DNA from: 1-14-2-50-31-20 sp964617555
GTDB lineage: Bacteria > Bacteroidota > Ignavibacteria > Ignavibacteriales > Melioribacteraceae
Assembly: GCA_964617555.1 (NCBI GenBank)
Contig: CAZTYP010000071.1
Coordinates: 1-64,000 of the forward strand
DNA length: 64,000 nucleotides
Direction of reading: 5' to 3'
Part shown: in pieces, positions 51,130 through 60,270 of the stretch
Position numbering within the stretch: the stretch's first letter is position 1
Layout: each line of letters begins with the position of its first letter
Translations under genes and position numbers: made by a program
Notes under the pieces: generated by a model
What the model saw: the letters and a program-made list of their open reading frames with translations, nothing else
Told to the model about the DNA's origin: nothing
Databases searched by the model: none

Positions 51130-52470
51130 TTACAGTAAATTACTTGCCAACTCTGCCAAAACGGAACGCTCCCCTTTTTCCAAATTAATATGCGCATAAA
51201 GTTTTTCGCCTTTAAAATGGTCTATTAAATAAGAGAGTCCGTTTGATTGTGAATCAAGATAAGGGTGGTCAATCTGATAAATATCTCCCGTAAGAACTAT
51301 CTTTGCTCCTTCACCGGCTCTGGTAATTATCGTTTTAATTTCGTGGGGTGTTAAATTTTGTGCTTCATCCACAATAAAATATATTCGTTGTAAACTTCTG
51401 CCCCTAATATAACTTAGCGGCTCAATAACCAATTTATTATCCTTCAGCATATTTTGGATTATAATATAATTTTTATCGTTTTCTGAATATTGGTCTTGAA
51501 TAACTTTAAGGTTATCCCACAACGGTTGCATATAAGGGCCTAATTTGCTTTCAACATCCCCGGGCAAAAAGCCGATATCTTTATTGCTCAAGGGCACAAT
51601 CGGGCGCCCGACAAAAATTTGCCGATAATTTTTTCTTACTTGTAAAGCACAAGCCAAAGCAAGCAATGTTTTCCCGGTTCCGGCTTTTCCGGTAAGTGTA
51701 ACCAAAGGGATATCGGAATTTACCAATGCATCTACCGCAAAGGTTTGTTCGGCGTTTCGCGGCGTTATTCCGTAGGCGGGGTTTTTATCCAGTTTGTTGA
51801 AAAACACCATTTCACTATCTAAACGTGCCAATACGGAGCGATTGTAATTTTTTATAATAAAAAATTTGTTGGGAATAAATTCCGATTCGGTTTTTTCTTT
51901 TACAATGTTCGCATTAACTTGAAACGGCGGTTCGTAAAATTTTTTTAAAATTTCATCGTCAAAATTATCAAGAATATCTTTCCCGCTGTATAGTTCGTCA
52001 ATACTCCGAATACGATCTGTTGTGTAATCTTCCGCCAAGATACCAAGGGCTTTTGCTTTCATACGAAGATTAACATCCTTTGTAACTAAAATATGTTTGC
52101 GTTTTATTTTGCTTGACTTTTCAAGTTCGTATGCACAGCTTAAAATTCTATGGTCGGGGGTATCTTCCCTGAATGCTTTTTTTATTTCGTCGCACAAACC
52201 GTTTGTAATTACAACCCGCACTTTTCCTTTCCCTTTTCCGAGAGATATTCCCCCGTTAAAAAGGGCTTTGCCGGTAAGGGAGTCAAGCGTTCGTGCAAAC
52301 TGGCGTGCGTTAATATTTATTACTTGGCTTCCTCTTTTAAAGTGGTCAATCTCTTCAATTACGGTTAAAGGAATTACGATATCGTTTTCTTCAAACTGAT
52401 GGATTGAATTCGGGTCATGTAGAATTACATTTGTATCCAGAATAAATGTTTTCGGGGTTTTCTTTGTCAT
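51130..52470 (-). CDS. PhoH-family ATPase with N-terminal PIN domain (YlaK type)
   Basis: 446 residues from ATG 52470; a GTG three codons upstream is an alternative. The N-terminal PIN ribonuclease domain (TFILDTNVILHDP, IEEIDHFKRG, LVTKDVNLRMKAKALG) carries the expected acidic residues, and the C-terminal PhoH P-loop domain shows LTGKAGTGKTLLAL, GFLPGD, FIVDEAQNLTPHEIK and VLTGD. The combination is the long PhoH2/YlaK type, associated with RNA degradation or unwinding; in vivo role is not settled. Single gene, convergent with serS. Confidence 0.9.
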   Translation of the reverse strand: MTKKTPKTFILDTNVILHDPNSIHQFEENDIVIPLTVIEEIDHFKRGSQVININARQFARTLDSLTGKALFNGGISLGKGKGKVRVVITNGLCDEIKKAFREDTPDHRILSCAYELEKSSKIKRKHILVTKDVNLRMKAKALGILAEDYTTDRIRSIDELYSGKDILDNFDDEILKKFYEPPFQVNANIVKEKTESEFIPNKFFIIKNYNRSVLARLDSEMVFFNKLDKNPAYGITPRNAEQTFAVDALVNSDIPLVTLTGKAGTGKTLLALACALQVRKNYRQIFVGRPIVPLSNKDIGFLPGDVESKLGPYMQPLWDNLKVIQDQYSENDKNYIIIQNMLKDNKLVIEPLSYIRGRSLQRIYFIVDEAQNLTPHEIKTIITRAGEGAKIVLTGDIYQIDHPYLDSQSNGLSYLIDHFKGEKLYAHINLEKGERSVLAELASNLL

Positions 52471-52557
52471 AAAGCCCACCGTAGTATTGATAAATTTTTA
52501 TGCAATAAATAATTATAATATATTATTTAAGCAAATAAAAAATATTATGGAAAAGAG

Positions 52558-53133
52558 ATGCTTTGCCTACAATGTAATACAAATCCGGGGTGGATAAATG
52601 CCGTTAAACAAAATATTACCGCAACAATAATAGATCATGCCCATGCCGAAAAAAAAGCGGCACAAACAGCTTTGAATTTGATTAATACATATCCCGAAAA
52701 AACCGACTTGGCTTTGGAATTATCGGAGTTGATTATAGAGGAGATTAATCATTTTAAAACCGTGATGGAACTGCTTAACAATAGGGGTGTAAAACTGACC
52801 AAAGATACGGGAGATGAATATGCGCGGCAACTCTTTTCCAATTTACGAAAAGAACAACCGCAAAGGTTTTTAGATCATCTGCTGGTGGCGGGCATTATTG
52901 AAGCCCGTTCGTGTGAGCGATTGAAAATTTTGGAGAATAATATTGATGATTCCGAGTTGAAGAAAATTTATCATGAGCTTTTTCCTACTGAAGCCAATCA
53001 TTACAGGATGTTTATTGATATTGCAAAAAAATATTTCGATAAAACGGAGGTTGAAAAAAGACTTTTTGAACTTTCCGCTTTGGAATGCAAAATAATAAAA
53101 AAATTAACCGATAAACCGACAATGCACGGATAA
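52558..53133 (+). CDS. miaE: tRNA-(ms2io6A) hydroxylase-like diiron protein MiaE
   Basis: 191 residues, all-helical ferritin-like. The diiron ligands appear in ATIIDHAHAEKKAA, LIIEEINHFKTV, GIIEARSCERL and PTEANHYRMF, the MiaE pattern. The classical enzyme hydroxylates the isopentenyl group of ms2i6A37 in tRNA. Since rimO-family enzymes are present, ms2i6A could exist here, but miaA/miaB are not in the window. The aldehyde dehydrogenase gene follows 28 bases later. Confidence 0.85.
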   Translation: MLCLQCNTNPGWINAVKQNITATIIDHAHAEKKAAQTALNLINTYPEKTDLALELSELIIEEINHFKTVMELLNNRGVKLTKDTGDEYARQLFSNLRKEQPQRFLDHLLVAGIIEARSCERLKILENNIDDSELKKIYHELFPTEANHYRMFIDIAKKYFDKTEVEKRLFELSALECKIIKKLTDKPTMHG

Positions 53134-53161
53134 GAGTTTAATAAATAGAAGGAAAATAAAA

Positions 53162-54538
53162 ATGGCGATTGAAACAATTAACCCTGCAAATAATTTTGTT
53201 GTAAAACAATTCAAAGCAATTTCCGATGAAGAAGTAAAAGAAAAAATTGAAAAAGCACACACCGCTTTTCTAAATTGGAGAGAAACTTCTTTTGCCGAAC
53301 GCGGCAAAATGCTAAATAACACGGCAAATGTATTGCGTAAAAATATAAAAAAATATGCCGAAATTATGACAACGGAAATGGGTAAGCCTATTACACAAGC
53401 TATTGCCGAAGTTGAAAAATGTGCTTGGGTTTGTGAATATTACGCTGAAAATGCGGAAATGATTTTACAAAAAGAATTTATTCAAACCGATGCATCGGAA
53501 AGTTATGTGCAATTTGACCCGTTGGGAATTGTACTTGCGGTTATGCCGTGGAATTATCCCTTTTGGCAAGTACTCCGGTTCGCCGCTCCCGCATTAATGG
53601 CCGGTAATGTTGCTCTTTTAAAGCATGCATCAAACGTTCCGATGTCCGCTCTTGCAATCGAGGAGCTTTTTTTGGAAGCGGGATTACCCGAAAATGTTTT
53701 TACCACTCTTTTAATAGAATCGTATCAAGTAGATGCCGTGTTAAAAAATTCTTTGGTAAAAGCGGCAACATTAACCGGTAGCGAACCTGCAGGCAAATCG
53801 GTAGCATCAATCTCCGGCAAAATGTTAAAAAAAACCGTGATGGAATTAGGCGGGAGCGATCCCTTCATTGTTCTGGCTGATGCCGATATTGATGATGCCG
53901 TAAACATCGGGGTTACCGCACGCACATTGAATAACGGACAAAGCTGTATTGCCGCAAAGCGATTTGTTATGGTAGAAGATGTTGCCGATGAGTTTGAAAA
54001 AAAACTTGTTAACAAAATGAATTCGTTGGTTATTGGAGATCCTATGGATGAAAAAACGGAATTGGGCCCGATAGCCAGAGCCGATTTAATGTTAGAGCTG
54101 GAATACCAAGTTGAAACCACTGTAAAGCAAGGAGCAAAAATTCTATGCGGCGGAAAACCTCTTGATAGAGAAGGAGCCTTTTTCCCCGCTACGGTTTTAT
54201 CCGGCGTTCAAAAGGGAATGTTGGCATACTCGGAAGAATTATTCGGTCCGGTTGCAATAATGATTCGTGCAAAAAACACGGAAGACGCTATACGCATAGC
54301 AAACGACACTCCGTTCGGACTGGGTGCATCAATTTGGACAAAAGATATTGAGAAGGCAAAAGAATTGGCAAAAAAAATTGATTCGGGTTCGGTTTTTATT
54401 AACGGACTTGTCAAATCCGATCCGCGTTTGCCTTTCGGCGGAGTAAAAACTTCTGGTTACGGAAGAGAATTATCGCACTACGGAATAAAGGAATTTGTAA
54501 ATATCAAAACCGTTTGGATTAATGATTCGGTGATTTAA
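53162..54538 (+). CDS. NAD(P)-dependent aldehyde dehydrogenase, succinate-semialdehyde type
   Basis: 458 residues. The catalytic residues are E228 (VMELGGSDPF) and C262 (NNGQSCIAAKRF); PWNYPFWQ supplies the oxyanion Asn and LTGSEPAG the cofactor loop. Length and motif spelling match the YneI/Sad-like succinate-semialdehyde dehydrogenase group, which oxidises succinic semialdehyde to succinate. Substrate is inferred from similarity only, and no GABA transaminase is nearby. It follows miaE by 28 bases. Confidence 0.88.
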   Translation: MAIETINPANNFVVKQFKAISDEEVKEKIEKAHTAFLNWRETSFAERGKMLNNTANVLRKNIKKYAEIMTTEMGKPITQAIAEVEKCAWVCEYYAENAEMILQKEFIQTDASESYVQFDPLGIVLAVMPWNYPFWQVLRFAAPALMAGNVALLKHASNVPMSALAIEELFLEAGLPENVFTTLLIESYQVDAVLKNSLVKAATLTGSEPAGKSVASISGKMLKKTVMELGGSDPFIVLADADIDDAVNIGVTARTLNNGQSCIAAKRFVMVEDVADEFEKKLVNKMNSLVIGDPMDEKTELGPIARADLMLELEYQVETTVKQGAKILCGGKPLDREGAFFPATVLSGVQKGMLAYSEELFGPVAIMIRAKNTEDAIRIANDTPFGLGASIWTKDIEKAKELAKKIDSGSVFINGLVKSDPRLPFGGVKTSGYGRELSHYGIKEFVNIKTVWINDSVI

Positions 54539-54725
54539 AAAACATTATAAAAATAGGTTAATATGTTTTTATTCCGGATATAAACGTTCTATTGTTTTAT
54601 TATCAATAATTTGATTTAAATGTAAAAGATTCACAACCGCTGTTTTTTTATTTCATATGGGAAAATTAAAATGGTAATTTTGAATAGTAAGTTTAGATAG
54701 TAATTGTTTTTGCGGATATAATATT

Positions 54726-55547
54726 ATGAAATTAAAAAAGAAATTTAAATTTTCAGATGGAAATCAAGTTTGGAGGATAAAAATAACCGCTTCCGATAAA
54801 CTTCTTGTTGAAACACGCGATACGGAAAAGATGAAGGCGTATTTTCATTCCTATGGACTTATTGACGGGAAAAAATTTTTTTCTGATTATTTAATGCCGG
54901 AACCTTTTTGGTTGGGAATAGAAGCAATAGAAGATGATATAATTTTTTTTCACCGTTATGCCAAACCGGATATGCCGGGACACCGCGGAATTTTCGCTTT
55001 TGATATAAACACACAAGAAATTTTATGGGAAAACGATTTATACTCATATCTTTTCATTAAAAACAACTCTCTTTATGTTTTTCAAGAACGCTTTGAAGGA
55101 AGAATCTTTTCAATTCTTGATTTAAGAACGGGAAAGGTAATTGAAGAACTTGGAAATAATTTCGATAAAATAAACGAACTAAAAGACGAGGCGGAATCAT
55201 CCGTAGATTACAGTAATTATCTTTTCCCTGAAAGATATTATTCTACTAACAATACTCTTATCGATACAATAATTTCTAACAAGACCAAAGATGTTAAAAT
55301 TAACGGCAGTATTGATTTTGTTGTAAATGATAATTTGCTGGTTTTTAATTTTCATCAGGTCGGTAAAGGAAAAGAACTTATTAATAAACTTTATGTTTTC
55401 GATTTGGAAAAAGCCAAAGAGATTTTCGGTGATATATTAAATAAATCGGCTAATGCTTATGCCCCGGATTCTTTTTTCGTTTACAAAAATCTGATAATTT
55501 TGTTGAAAGAGAAAAAAGAGATTCTTATTCTTGAAATAAAAGAATGA
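54726..55547 (+). CDS. DUF4905-like beta-propeller-like protein
   Basis: 273 residues, cytoplasmic (no signal). The pattern VWRIKITASDKLLVETRDTEK, a FWLGIEAIEDDIIFFHRYAKPDMPGHRGIFAFD segment and TQEILWENDLYSY (in outline) matches DUF4905 of Bacteroidota relatives as I remember it. Repeated 'value in store / use of value' strands give it the look of a small beta-propeller. Function unknown. It ends one base before an in-frame GTG and 7 bases before the ATG of the AMMECR1 gene, so it opens a four-gene run with AMMECR1, MEMO1 and a serine hydrolase. Confidence 0.65.
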   Translation: MKLKKKFKFSDGNQVWRIKITASDKLLVETRDTEKMKAYFHSYGLIDGKKFFSDYLMPEPFWLGIEAIEDDIIFFHRYAKPDMPGHRGIFAFDINTQEILWENDLYSYLFIKNNSLYVFQERFEGRIFSILDLRTGKVIEELGNNFDKINELKDEAESSVDYSNYLFPERYYSTNNTLIDTIISNKTKDVKINGSIDFVVNDNLLVFNFHQVGKGKELINKLYVFDLEKAKEIFGDILNKSANAYAPDSFFVYKNLIILLKEKKEILILEIKE

Positions 55548-55554
55548 GGTGCTT

Positions 55555-56121
55555 ATGAAAATTTCTTCGGAAGAAAAAAAAATCATGTTGCAAATAGCAC
55601 ATAACGCCATTGCTTCTCTTTACGATAAAAACATTTCCGATAATATCGATTATGCAAAATATCCAATTTTACAAACTCACAAAGGGGTTTTTGTTACTTT
55701 AACAAAAAACAAAGCTTTACGCGGTTGTATCGGGTATATAATATCAAATCTGCCTTTATATCAAACAATACAAGATTCTGCAAAGCAAGCTGCAATCGGG
55801 GATCCGAGATTTCCGAAATTAACACGGGAAGAATTTGAAAAAACAGCAATCGAGATTTCCATTTTATCTGAACCTTTTCCAATGAAAAGTTACGATGAAA
55901 TTATTATAGGTAAACACGGGCTGATTTTAACCGAACAAGGAAGGCGAGGATTATTGCTCCCCCAAGTGCCCATTGAACATAATATGACAAAAGAAGAATA
56001 TTTATCCGCTCTTTGTCAAAAAGCGGGTTTTCATCCTAACCTTTGGAGAGAGCGGGTTTTGGATATAGAGATGTTTACGGCGGATGTTTTTTCGGAAGAG
56101 GAGATAGAAGATGACAAGTAA
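55555..56121 (+). CDS. amrA: AMMECR1 domain protein (AmmeMemoRadiSam system protein A)
   Basis: 188 residues from ATG 55555 (GTG 55549 would add two residues). The family signature LRGCIGYI and the segment AAIGDPRFPKLTREEFEKTAIEISILSEP (in outline) identify an AMMECR1 domain, conserved from bacteria to man without established biochemistry. Its last 11 bases overlap the MEMO1 gene, so the two are translationally coupled. The third usual member, an AmmeMemoRadiSam radical-SAM protein, is not in the window. Confidence 0.9.
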   Translation: MKISSEEKKIMLQIAHNAIASLYDKNISDNIDYAKYPILQTHKGVFVTLTKNKALRGCIGYIISNLPLYQTIQDSAKQAAIGDPRFPKLTREEFEKTAIEISILSEPFPMKSYDEIIIGKHGLILTEQGRRGLLLPQVPIEHNMTKEEYLSALCQKAGFHPNLWRERVLDIEMFTADVFSEEEIEDDK

Positions 56122-56938
56122 TATAAGAAGACCGGCTGTTGCGGGAATGTTTTATCCATCCGACCCTGTTGAACTTAAAGAGACAATAAAAAAGCTGCTT
56201 GATAACAACAGACCTTCAAAAAAATATAAAAATATTGTTGGAATAATTTCACCACACGCCGGATATATTTATTCGGGAGAGAGTGCCGCTTTTGCTTATA
56301 ATGTGTTGAACGAAAATTCAAACTTTAAAACGGCAATTATCATTTCACCCGGTCATCATGAATATTTTAGAGGGTGTTCAATTTTTACAGGCGATGCTTA
56401 CGACACTCCCCTTGGCAAAACAGCCGTAAACAAAAAGCTTTCGGAACAAATTATAAACAATTCAAAAGATGTCCGTTTTTCCGATATGGGACATGAAAAA
56501 GAACATGCTCTGGAAGTTCAGTTGCCTTTTCTTCAAGTAATTAAAAAAGATTTTACAATTGTTCCGATTGTTATGGGAGATCAAAATGCCGTTTATGTGC
56601 AAGATTTATCGAAAGCTCTTGCCTCTGTTATAAATGATGATATAGTGATTATTGCAAGTTCCGATTTGTCCCATTTCCACTCTAAAAAGGAAGCACAAAA
56701 ATTAGATAAAATAATAATTGATAGAATTAATAATTTTGAATACCCCGAACTTTACAACGATTTAGCAAGTAGAAAAACCGAAGCATGCGGCGGAGGCGGG
56801 ATTGTGGCTTTGCTTGAAACTGCCGATATTGTCGGTAAAAACAAGGCGGAAGTATTGTCCTATACAGATTCAAGTAATGTTACTTTAGATACAACAAATG
56901 TTGTGGGTTATCTATCGGCCGTTGTTTACGGAGGATAA
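56111..56938 (+). CDS. amrB: MEMO1 family protein (AmmeMemoRadiSam system protein B)
   Basis: 275 residues with RRPAVAGMFYPSDP at the N-terminus, GIISPHAGYIYSGESAAFAY, ISPGHHEYF, GHEKEHALEVQLPFL and ASSDLSHFHS, i.e. the conserved His/Asp/Cys set of the Memo fold, related to class III extradiol dioxygenases. Human MEMO1 binds iron or copper; the bacterial role is unknown. It overlaps the AMMECR1 gene by 11 bases, and the serine hydrolase gene begins 3 bases after its stop. Confidence 0.92.
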   Translation: MTSNIRRPAVAGMFYPSDPVELKETIKKLLDNNRPSKKYKNIVGIISPHAGYIYSGESAAFAYNVLNENSNFKTAIIISPGHHEYFRGCSIFTGDAYDTPLGKTAVNKKLSEQIINNSKDVRFSDMGHEKEHALEVQLPFLQVIKKDFTIVPIVMGDQNAVYVQDLSKALASVINDDIVIIASSDLSHFHSKKEAQKLDKIIIDRINNFEYPELYNDLASRKTEACGGGGIVALLETADIVGKNKAEVLSYTDSSNVTLDTTNVVGYLSAVVYGG

Positions 56939-56940
56939 TT

Positions 56941-58005
56941 ATGAATAAATTTTTTATTTCGTTTTTCCTCCTTTTTCTGCTGTTTTCATGTTCACCAAGG
57001 CAGACGCTTCAAACTCAGGTTGATACCATCTTTTCGGAATTTAGAGAAAACACACCCGGAGTTTCCGTATTAATAAAAAAAGACGGGAAAATAATTTTCA
57101 AAAAAGGTTACGGTCTTGCAAATTTGGAAAATAAAACTCCAATTACACCCAAAACAAATTTCAGATTAGCATCAATAACAAAGCAATTTACGGCATATTC
57201 AATAATGCTTTTGGAACAAGAAAGAAAACTTTCCTTTGATGATAATCTTACAAGGTTTTTCCCTGATTTTCCGAGTTATGGAAGAAAGATAACAATCAGA
57301 AACATTTTACATCATACATCCGGTTTACTTGCATATGAAGAAAATGTTGACGATACGGTTACCGCACAATTAAAAGACGAAGACGTTTTGAAAATATTAA
57401 TGAAACAAGACTCCACCTACTTTGAGCCGGGAACAAAGCACAGATACAGTAATTCGGGGTATGCGTTGCTTGCGTTAATTGTTGAAAAATTATCCGGCAA
57501 GACTTTCGCCGAATTTTTAAAGGAAAGACTTTTTACACCGCTTAACATGACAAAAAGTATTGCATACGAAAAGGGGGTTTCCGAAGTTTCGAACAGAGCA
57601 TTCGGTTATACCAAAACAGATAGCGGATTTGTTTTTACGGACCAAAGTTTATATAGTGCCGTGTTAGGCGATGGAGGGATATATTCTTCAACGTTGGATT
57701 TGGTTAAATGGGATAGTGAAATTTCAAACCCGGTTTTACTTCCGAAAAAGAAACTTGAATCAGCGTTACAAAAATTCTGCTTGCCGAACGGAGATACCGT
57801 AAATTACGGATTCGGGTGGCGGCTGGACCCATACAGAAATTTTGAAAGACCCTATCATACCGGAGGCACATCCGGTTTTAGTAATATTTATATGAAAATA
57901 CCCACACTGGATTTAACAATTATTGTTTTGATAAATATTCGTAATTATGATGCAAAAGGATATGCGGAAAAAATAGCGGATATTTTTATTGATGAAAATA
58001 ATTAA
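56941..58005 (+). CDS. Serine hydrolase lipoprotein, beta-lactamase/class C-like family
   Basis: 354 residues. A lipoprotein signal (NKFFISFFLLFLLFSC, lipidated C17) precedes a penicillin-binding-protein-like domain with S78-I-T-K81 (SxxK nucleophile), Y169-S-N171 (YxN), and HTGG as the third motif. Such proteins are mostly esterases or D-amino-peptidases rather than true beta-lactamases. It would face the periplasm, or the cell surface. It is the last gene of the DUF4905-AMMECR1-MEMO1 run; the next gene starts 89 bases downstream. Confidence 0.85.
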   Translation: MNKFFISFFLLFLLFSCSPRQTLQTQVDTIFSEFRENTPGVSVLIKKDGKIIFKKGYGLANLENKTPITPKTNFRLASITKQFTAYSIMLLEQERKLSFDDNLTRFFPDFPSYGRKITIRNILHHTSGLLAYEENVDDTVTAQLKDEDVLKILMKQDSTYFEPGTKHRYSNSGYALLALIVEKLSGKTFAEFLKERLFTPLNMTKSIAYEKGVSEVSNRAFGYTKTDSGFVFTDQSLYSAVLGDGGIYSSTLDLVKWDSEISNPVLLPKKKLESALQKFCLPNGDTVNYGFGWRLDPYRNFERPYHTGGTSGFSNIYMKIPTLDLTIIVLINIRNYDAKGYAEKIADIFIDENN

Positions 58006-58094
58006 GAGGGAAAGACAAGAGTTATATAATAATTGATATAGCTTAATCTATTCGTTAAATTTAAAATCGTTTTAAAAATAAAAAGAGAATTTTT

Positions 58095-59078
58095 ATGAGA
58101 GCCATTATTCCGGTTGCCGGTTTTGGAACAAGACTAAAACCACATACTTTAACACATCCCAAAGTGTTATTAAATGTTGGTGGAAAACCGATTATTTCTC
58201 ATATTGTTGAAAAATTATTGGAAGAAAGCATTACCGAAGCAACATTTATTGTAGGGTATCTGGGCGAACAAATTGAAAGCTATATTACCGAAACATTTCC
58301 CGAATTAAAAGCCGATTATGTTGAGCAAAAAGAATTATTGGGTTTGGGACATGCCATATATCAAGCGGCGCGTACATTTAAAGGCGAAGAGCTCTTTATT
58401 ATTCTTGGAGACACAATCTTTGATGTTGATATGGGGCAAGTTTTAAAACTCGAAACATCGGCATTGGGTGTAAAAAAAGTTGAAGACCCGAGAAGGTTCG
58501 GAGTTGTAGAATTAGAGAACGGATTTATCTCCAAATTAATCGAAAAACCGCAAAATCCCACAACCAATCTTGCTTTGGTTGGTTTGTATTATATTAAAAA
58601 TTCCGCCCTTCTTACGAAAAGCTTAGAAGAACTTTTTGCAAAGGATATAAGAACAAAAGGGGAGTTTCAGCTTACAGACGCTCTACAGCTTATGATTGAA
58701 AATGGAGAAAAGTTTTCAACATTTCCCGTCGAAGGATGGTACGACTGCGGAAAACCGGAAACGCTCCTTTCCACAAATCAATTTATCCTTTCGCGCAACG
58801 GAAAAAGTTTGAAACTTGAAAATGTTGTTATCAATCAACCCGTTTATATTTCTTCTACGGCAAAAATTAACAATTCCGTTATAGGGCCTTACGTTTCTAT
58901 TGGCGATAATTGCGAAGTGGTTGATTCGGTAATAAAAAATTCTATAATAAATAAAAACTCCAAAGTAAAACGCATGGTGTTAACCGATTCTATTGTTGGT
59001 GCCGACGCTAAGGTTAAGGGGAGTCTTCACAAAATGAATGTGGGAGATTCGTTAGAGTTTGAATTAATAAATGAATAA
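58095..59078 (+). CDS. Sugar-1-phosphate nucleotidyltransferase with C-terminal left-handed beta-helix
   Basis: 327 residues. The N-terminal nucleotidyltransferase motif is PVAGFGTRLKPHTLTHPK (GxGTRLxPxT...PK), followed by LLNVGGKPII and GWYDCGKPETLL. From about residue 245 hexapeptide repeats (SSTAKINNSVIGPYVSIGDNCEVVDSVIKNS, in outline) form a left-handed beta-helix. The layout fits RmlA-long or mannose-1-phosphate guanylyltransferase/glucose-1-phosphate thymidylyltransferase relatives; the base and sugar cannot be fixed. metK follows 16 bases later, perhaps on one transcript. Confidence 0.85.
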   Translation: MRAIIPVAGFGTRLKPHTLTHPKVLLNVGGKPIISHIVEKLLEESITEATFIVGYLGEQIESYITETFPELKADYVEQKELLGLGHAIYQAARTFKGEELFIILGDTIFDVDMGQVLKLETSALGVKKVEDPRRFGVVELENGFISKLIEKPQNPTTNLALVGLYYIKNSALLTKSLEELFAKDIRTKGEFQLTDALQLMIENGEKFSTFPVEGWYDCGKPETLLSTNQFILSRNGKSLKLENVVINQPVYISSTAKINNSVIGPYVSIGDNCEVVDSVIKNSIINKNSKVKRMVLTDSIVGADAKVKGSLHKMNVGDSLEFELINE

Positions 59079-59094
59079 AATATAAGAGGAAAAC

Positions 59095-60231
59095 ATGTCA
59101 TATTTTTTTACATCGGAATCTGTTTCCGAAGGACATCCCGATAAAATTTGCGATGCAATTTCCGACGGAATATTGGATGCAATTTTGGAACAGGATGCTA
59201 ATGCTCGCGTTGCTTGCGAAACATTTGTAACAACCGGTTTGGCGGTTGTTGGTGGTGAAGTAACTACAACTGCTTATGTGGATATTGAATCTGTGATTAG
59301 AAAAACAATTAGAGAAATAGGATATACTAAAGCGGAATATAAATTCGATTCGGAATCATGCGGTGTGTTAAATTCAATTCATTCCCAATCTCCCGATATT
59401 GCAATGGGGGTTGATAAGGGTGGTGCCGGAGACCAAGGGATTATGTTCGGATATGCTTGTGACCAAACTCCCGAATTGATGCCTATGCCGATTGTTTATG
59501 CACATAAATTGGTAAAAAAACTTTCCGATATCAGAAAGAAAAATCCGAAGCTTATGCCTTACTTGCGTCCCGACGCAAAATCTCAGGTAACTATTGAATA
59601 CGATGAAAACAATAAACCGTTGCGTGTTGAAGCGGTTGTTATTTCCACCCAACATGATTCGAAAGTAAAACAGAGCAAAATAAAAAAAGATATTATAGAA
59701 CATGTAATCAAAAAAATTATACCGGCAAGACTGCTTGATAAAAAAACAAAGTATTTTGTAAATCCTACCGGACGTTTTGAAATAGGCGGGCCTCACGGAG
59801 ACAGCGGCTTAACCGGAAGAAAAATAATCGTGGATACCTACGGCGGTTGGGCACCTCACGGCGGCGGTGCGTTTTCGGGCAAAGACCCTTCTAAAGTTGA
59901 TAGAAGTGCAACATATGCTGCGCGTCATATTGCCAAAAATGTTGTTGCCGCAAAGTTGGCTAAGGAATGTTTAGTTCAACTTGCGTACGCAATCGGTGTT
60001 CCGGAGCCTGTTTCGGTTTATGTGGATACAAAAGGTACCGGCGTAATTCCCGATAAAGAAATTTCCGAAATGATTGTTAAAGAAGTTGATTTAACACCGG
60101 CAGGAATTATTAAACGGTTAGATTTAAGAAAACCGATTTATCAAAAAACATCCAGTTACGGTCATTTCGGAAGAAAAGACTTCTCTTGGGAAAAACTTGA
60201 CTTGACGGAAACATTTAAAAAATATAAATGA
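59095..60231 (+). CDS. metK: S-adenosylmethionine synthetase
   Basis: 378 residues with the MetK landmarks SESVSEGHPDKICD, GGAGDQGIMFGYACDQTPELMP (in outline), GPHGDSGLTGRKIIVDTYGG and GGGAFSGKDPSKVDRSA. It joins methionine and ATP to make SAM. Ribosome binding site AGAGGAAAACATG. ahcY lies 39 bases downstream, so the pair makes and recycles the methyl donor from one transcript; no SAM riboswitch fits in the 16-base upstream gap. Confidence 0.98.
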   Translation: MSYFFTSESVSEGHPDKICDAISDGILDAILEQDANARVACETFVTTGLAVVGGEVTTTAYVDIESVIRKTIREIGYTKAEYKFDSESCGVLNSIHSQSPDIAMGVDKGGAGDQGIMFGYACDQTPELMPMPIVYAHKLVKKLSDIRKKNPKLMPYLRPDAKSQVTIEYDENNKPLRVEAVVISTQHDSKVKQSKIKKDIIEHVIKKIIPARLLDKKTKYFVNPTGRFEIGGPHGDSGLTGRKIIVDTYGGWAPHGGGAFSGKDPSKVDRSATYAARHIAKNVVAAKLAKECLVQLAYAIGVPEPVSVYVDTKGTGVIPDKEISEMIVKEVDLTPAGIIKRLDLRKPIYQKTSSYGHFGRKDFSWEKLDLTETFKKYK

Positions 60232-60270
60232 TTATGAATGACAATATAATTTAGAAACGAAGGAATAAAA

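Noticed and set aside
54539..54725. Small RNA or terminator after the aldehyde dehydrogenase gene
   Set aside because: Only a weak AAACAT/ATGTTT pairing before a T-run; nothing else is structured.
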